Positions 60,349 through 64,000 of a stretch of 64,000 nt of DNA are shown piece after piece; positions within the stretch are counted from its first letter, which is position 1; every line of letters begins with the position of its first letter. The position numbers and the translations under genes are program-made. The stretch is from Phlegmacium glaucopus (lineage: Eukaryota; Basidiomycota; Agaricomycetes; Agaricales; Cortinariaceae). A model generated the notes under the pieces. The model did not search any database, had not been told where the DNA came from, and worked only from the letters and a program-made list of their open reading frames with translations. Where the stretch lies: contig MU130299.1 in NCBI GenBank assembly GCA_015039465.1, forward strand, positions 53,231 to 117,230. The letters are read 5' to 3'.

Positions 60349-60841
60349 TAGTGTTTGGAAGTCCAGTTGCAGGACTGGAAAAAGACCAATCTTTGGTCCT
60401 AGGACTGGTCTGAACCAATAGTTTTGTAGCCCTTATTTTTTCCTTTGAAACAATATAAAGACCATATTTATTGGTCAAATATTCACCGAGAAAAAAATAA
60501 AACAGTAAAAATGTACACAAAATAGTAGGAAACAAATAATATCATCATAACATTGTCAATTCCCAACAGAATTTAACATTCCTGGGCTTATTCTAAAGGT
60601 ATAGATTACATCTACATATTTGTTTGATGTTATATATGAAAATATGACCAGTATTTGTCAAAAGTCCGGTCCTGGACAGTCTTGGACCAGGACTGGTCCA
60701 GGACTGCAAAAAACTGATGTGGACCGGTCCCAATCGGTCCAGTCTGGTCTTTTGACCTTCTAGAAGCTTAGTGGACCGGTTTCAGTCCCCGTCCTGTCCA
60801 AAAATACCAAAAAACCGACTGGACTGGACTTCCAAACACTA
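60349..60841. mobile_element. Non-autonomous hAT-like element (MITE) with 8-bp target duplication
   Basis: Terminal inverted repeats tagtgtttggaagtccagt (60349-60367) and actggacttccaaacacta (60823-60841) are perfect reverse complements. The element is flanked by cttttata at 60341-60348 and again at 60842-60849, a perfect 8-bp target-site duplication as made by hAT transposases. Sub-terminal ggactgg/ccagtcc motifs recur inside, another hAT habit. 493 bases with no transposase frame, so it would need a transposase from elsewhere. Confidence 0.9.
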
Positions 60842-61202
60842 CTTTTATACTAAAAACAAGGTGTAGTTATCACATGAAAATAAGGAATGTGATAATAAAA
60901 AGGAGGTCCATAAATTCCTATCAACAAGGGGTAAAATTTAGGGAGTGAGATCAGGCATTCCAGAAACATGTAGGATAATGCAAAGGTAAAAGATAAGTAG
61001 AATAAAAATAGAGAATAAAGAATGATGCAACAATGTTACGGATTGTTACACTTGCCCTCCAAATTGCCTTCTGGGGCAATTTTACTCTTGCATATTGTCG
61101 ACGAGGGTGCTAACCTTCGAGGTGCATCCATTGGTCTTCTTATGAGTAGAAGTAGAACCCATAGTGACAGTAGAACCACTAGTAGCTCCATTGTTGGTAG
61201 AT

Positions 61203-61302
61203 GTGATGAAAAGATACACAAGTGATGGTTAGGTAGCTGGTGTAACATTTTAGTCACACAAGAGCTCAACAGAGGGTTTAAACAATGTAAATTCTGCTAA
61301 AT
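61203..61302. repeat. Copy 2 of a 100-bp direct repeat (partner 60217-60315)
   Basis: Same orientation as copy 1 and about 90% identical; see partner. Upstream of it (61040-61200) a cysteine-poor coding-like stretch with no domain is visible. Confidence 0.7.
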
Positions 61303-62009
61303 TGGAAAGTACAGGGTATGCACCTTTTTTCCTAAAGCATGGCCAAATGCCAAGAGTGATGATTTGGAATTCCCCCAAGCCTACTGAATATTCAAATGTA
61401 AGAGTTTTTGCACAGAAGAGAAAATTAGCCTTGATCTCAGTTGTTACATTCCATTATATGTGACTCCGGTCCAGCTCCGTCGGAGTTGTCTCCGGTACTC
61501 TGTACTCTGTTCCAGTGTCTTCCCTTGTTTCTGGATCTACTCTTCCTACGTCCAACTCCGAGACTTCTCCATATTATTCTGGCTCTTCCGACGATACTCC
61601 AAACTCATTACCACATCTTTGACATAACAACTATTTCTTTATCATCACTTTCCCACTATCAGTCATCACACCCACTATGGATTATTCACCCAAGAATGCA
61701 GGACCTTCCAGGAGCAGAACGCAGCACTTAATATTTATCTTTTATATTTTGGTTGCTATTCCTTTTATTATTTAAGTATTCGAAACTTGTATGTATTCCT
61801 CAGTTCAAATATCAACTTAGTTTCCTCCTCCTATTCTTCCTCTAAGTTCCTGCAACTTCCGGTTCCACTCCGTTCTGTTCTTACTCTGAAAATTAGGACA
61901 TGAAGGTTTAGGGTAGCACAGCACATACACTGAGGCTAAAGTCCTTATCTGTTCCGTGGTTCCGTTCCAATCAAACTCTGTCCGATACTCCGGAACAGAG
62001 TTTCCAAAC

Positions 62010-62250
62010 TTAACATCAGTGCACAATAGCATAATTGCCACATGTGTGAAACAATCCAGGAATGCAAATCGAGAAAGACAGATAGTACCTTTGAAAGAAG
62101 GAGACTTTGTGTATTTGTCTACCAAGAATATTACCTTCACAAAAGGACTAGCTATAAAATTAATACCAAAATACATAGGTCCATATAAGATTTTGGAAGA
62201 TTTCAATAATCAGTCATTTAGAATTGATTTACCATCACATCTCACATCAG
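62010..62250 (+). pseudogene. Ty3/gypsy retrotransposon polyprotein fragment (end of integrase region)
   Basis: The plus-strand frame reads ANRERQIVPLKEGDFVYLST then KNITFTKGLAIKLIPKYIGP and FRIDLPSHL. This is the GPF/GPY-like end of a gypsy integrase (EGDxVYLSTKN ... KxxPKYIGPYKILE). The 5' part of the element is missing or replaced by unrelated DNA before about 62000. The frame is then interrupted at 62245 by the hairpin element. A continuing part of the same polyprotein is present only in the back-to-front segment at 63390-63703. A dead fragment either way. Confidence 0.8.
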
Positions 62251-62334
62251 AAAAAAATAACCTTGGCCTGGCTGGCTCTGGCTGCCCTGGCCAGCCCTGG
62301 CCAGCCCTGAACATCTTTGGCTAGGTTTAAAAAT
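62245..62334. repeat. Left arm of a foldback element, matched by a parallel (non-reversed) complement at 63704-63793
   Basis: Begins catcagaaaaaaataacc, is rich in ggccagccctgg blocks and ends ctaggtttaaaaat. All 90 bases are complementary, in the same left-to-right order, to 63704-63793. Natural inverted repeats are antiparallel, so this relation signals that one of the two copies has been turned back to front. In the true sequence this is probably one end of a long hairpin element of about 390 bases inserted in the gypsy fragment. Confidence 0.85.
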
Positions 62335-64000
62335 TCTAACTAACGAAACAACATAGTGATCGGTTCCCTGTTTGCCTACCATCTACAATTCCTCGTACAG
62401 CTATCACATTTACTATCTGTTGTATCACCTTCTGTAACTCCTATACTACTCGCTACTCCTACAATAGCAACTTGCTTACCAAAACAACTGGTCCTTGCGC
62501 TAAGTCCCGGCGAAGGTTTTATCCATTCGTTTAAGTTTCAGGCGAATAAAAGTACTACCGCTGAAAATTCGAAAGAAGAGTACGATGGTTAGTCATAACC
62601 ACGTGTTGTCGCGGGCTTATTCAACACCACGGATAGAAGTGCAACGACCTTCACAAGTACGAAGAAGACCAAAAACTTTCGAACTCTCCATCGTATCAGA
62701 AGTTTATGTTTACGAACAAGAAGGCATTCTAACAATGTTACTCCTCCACGGTTCGGTGTGACAAGACCTCACTATATTTTTAGAAGCTCCTGTTGTCCCA
62801 GCAGTCTAAATTACTACACCAGTGGGCATCTCGACCCTTACTTTGAACTCTACGACTACAAACCGTACACCTATCCAAGGCCACAACTTTCGTCACTGTT
62901 TCAACTACATAGGGTAACCTTATGGACCTTTTAACAGTTCCAACAGTGGTAGTGTTTCTTGGAACAACTTCCGGTCCATTAAGTACTAAACAGGACGTAC
63001 TTGTATGGTCGTTGTTGCCTCTAGACCTGACAACTATCGTATGAGCCATACCGACTCTACATTTTTTACTCCCACAACCTACGGCCCATTTATTCCGTAC
63101 CATCTCAGTTCCCATAACTCTTACGTTTTTTCCATCGCGTTACTGGACATCAAGACTCCCTTATACCTTTCCTTCTTACCTATTTCTTATTTTCCTTACG
63201 GTTACAGATATATGTTTCAAGGACAACACAAAGGACTATTCTATTACCACAAAAAACCTATCCTAAAGTACCCCACACTAAAACAACTATTCCTCTTTAC
63301 CTCTTACCTTACGTCACCTCACAACCTCATACCTCCCGGTGTACTTTCTATACACCGGGGATCCTTCTGAACTCCCAGAAGGGCTCCACCTAACGACGTA
63401 GGATGTCCGTTAAGACGATACGATAATTGTGGGTTATTTGATTTTATAAGGAGATCGCGGACGTCTACGAAATAAACCATTATACCGTAGGTTCAGTGTA
63501 GTGGGCTAAAGGTGAAATAAAGTTTTTAGTGTAAAAGTGGGTTAAGTCGTACACTAAATTAATTGAGATGTCGGGTAAGTAAAAGATATAGGTCTAATAG
63601 TGGATAAACCCATAGGTAACTAGGGCCTTTGTCAACCAGTAGTAATCCATGTACATAAGAATTGTTCCTTCTTACCTTATGTGATACGTGGGGGGAGACG
63701 AACGTAGTCTTTTTTTATTGGAACCGGACCGACCGAGACCGACGGGACCGGTCGGGACCGGTCGGGACTTGTAGAAACCGATCCAAATTTTTAGACTTTT
63801 TTTACATTGTTTAGTGTCTTTATAAATATCATGGGTTAAGGTTTTTTTTCATTTGTTAATGTATTCTGTCTACGACTCTATAAGTTCTATAATTTAACAA
63901 ATTTTTATAACTTATAGAGTCGTAGACAGAATACATTAACAAATGAAAAAAACCTTAACCCATGATATTTATAAAGACACTAAACAATCTGAAAAAAGTC
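62335..64000. other. 1,666-bp terminal segment written back to front without complementing (artefact)
   Basis: No sensible frame exists on either strand. When the string is simply reversed, the base after 62334 becomes ctgaaaaaagtc, exactly the continuation the hairpin partner demands. Read that way, a gypsy polyprotein tail appears: coding-like KQRGVHSVFHSSLLRI and VPNDDQLFPG, then NEWAVELIKSH and IFEIKWKSGDVTWMPYYQI (roughly 63703 back to 63390). Another open frame of about 97 codons follows (MPYLPGIQHPHFLHLSH..., back to about 62800). The segment ends exactly at the window edge. Open frames listed in the normal orientation here, such as 63005-63370, are meaningless. Confidence 0.88.
63794..64000. 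repeat. Antiparallel inverted repeat at the window end (centre of the foldback element)
   Basis: 63794-63897 and 63898-64000 are reverse complements with few mismatches (outer blocks around gactttttt/aaaaaagtc, inner actctataagt/acttatagagt). They form the middle of the hairpin element: the full hairpin in corrected order is the 90-base left arm, then these two arms, then the 90-base right arm, about 390 bases in all. No coding content. Confidence 0.85.

Noticed and set aside
63005..63370. 121-codon open frame at the window end as a gene
   Set aside because: It lies wholly in the segment that reads back to front; its translation has no meaning.
62335..64000. Natural inversion of the terminal segment
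   Set aside because: An inversion gives the reverse complement. Here the 90-base match is a parallel complement, and only plain string reversal restores coding sense and the join at 62334.
1..64000. CRISPR array, rRNA, tRNA or prokaryotic operon signals
   Set aside because: None seen by eye; the intron-rich gene structure is nuclear fungal. Short tRNAs could still have been missed without a covariance search.

Overview
The window is nuclear DNA of a basidiomycete, most likely a mushroom-forming agaricomycete. The genes are dense with short (about 45-70 bp) GT-AG introns. Several families are typical of Agaricomycetes: two kinds of seven-helix membrane protein, a P450 with an SASIDTT I-helix, a DUF3455 secreted protein and a GT90 glycosyltransferase. 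I rebuilt exon structures by hand from splice sites and reading-frame continuity, so most boundaries are inferred, not proven.

Layout. 1-8.8 kb, all on the minus strand: the 5' part of a lactonase-type beta-propeller gene, a disordered/membrane protein, and three tandem paralogous seven-helix membrane proteins. 8.8-12.9 kb: no intact gene, probably decayed repeat DNA. 12.9-18.6 kb, plus strand: a GT90 glycosyltransferase, a cation-efflux-like protein with an unusual cysteine-rich tail, and a second lactonase paralogous to the first gene. 21-27 kb: an acetate/ammonia-type transporter (GPR1/FUN34/YaaH family), two conserved genes of unknown function and a secreted DUF3455 protein. 29.6-32.7 kb: a DUR3-type urea transporter with GATA sites in its promoter. 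35.5-37.8 kb: a cytochrome P450. 40.9-42.9 kb: a DUF6534-type seven-helix protein. 44-53.5 kb: an Atg27-like MRH membrane protein, a very large NYN-domain (PIN-like nuclease fold) protein with a long disordered N-terminus, and divergent from it an intact ATG12 gene. Directly behind ATG12 lies a shrunken, broken copy of the 5' part of the NYN gene. From 55 kb on the DNA is repeat-rich: direct repeats, a perfect hairpin, a non-autonomous hAT-like element with an 8-bp target duplication, and remains of a Ty3/gypsy retrotransposon.

The most striking observation is at the right edge. The last about 1,666 bases (62335-64000) do not read as DNA on either strand. They read sensibly only when the base string is turned back to front without complementing. 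Then a gypsy polyprotein tail appears, and the join at 62334 becomes seamless inside a long hairpin element. A 90-base stretch (62245-62334) is matched base for base by its parallel complement at 63704-63793, which no ordinary inversion or repeat can produce. I regard this as a sequence-handling or assembly artefact (or an inserted one), not biology. Two autophagy genes (ATG12 and an ATG27-like gene) lie within 10 kb, but I see no evidence that they form a cluster.
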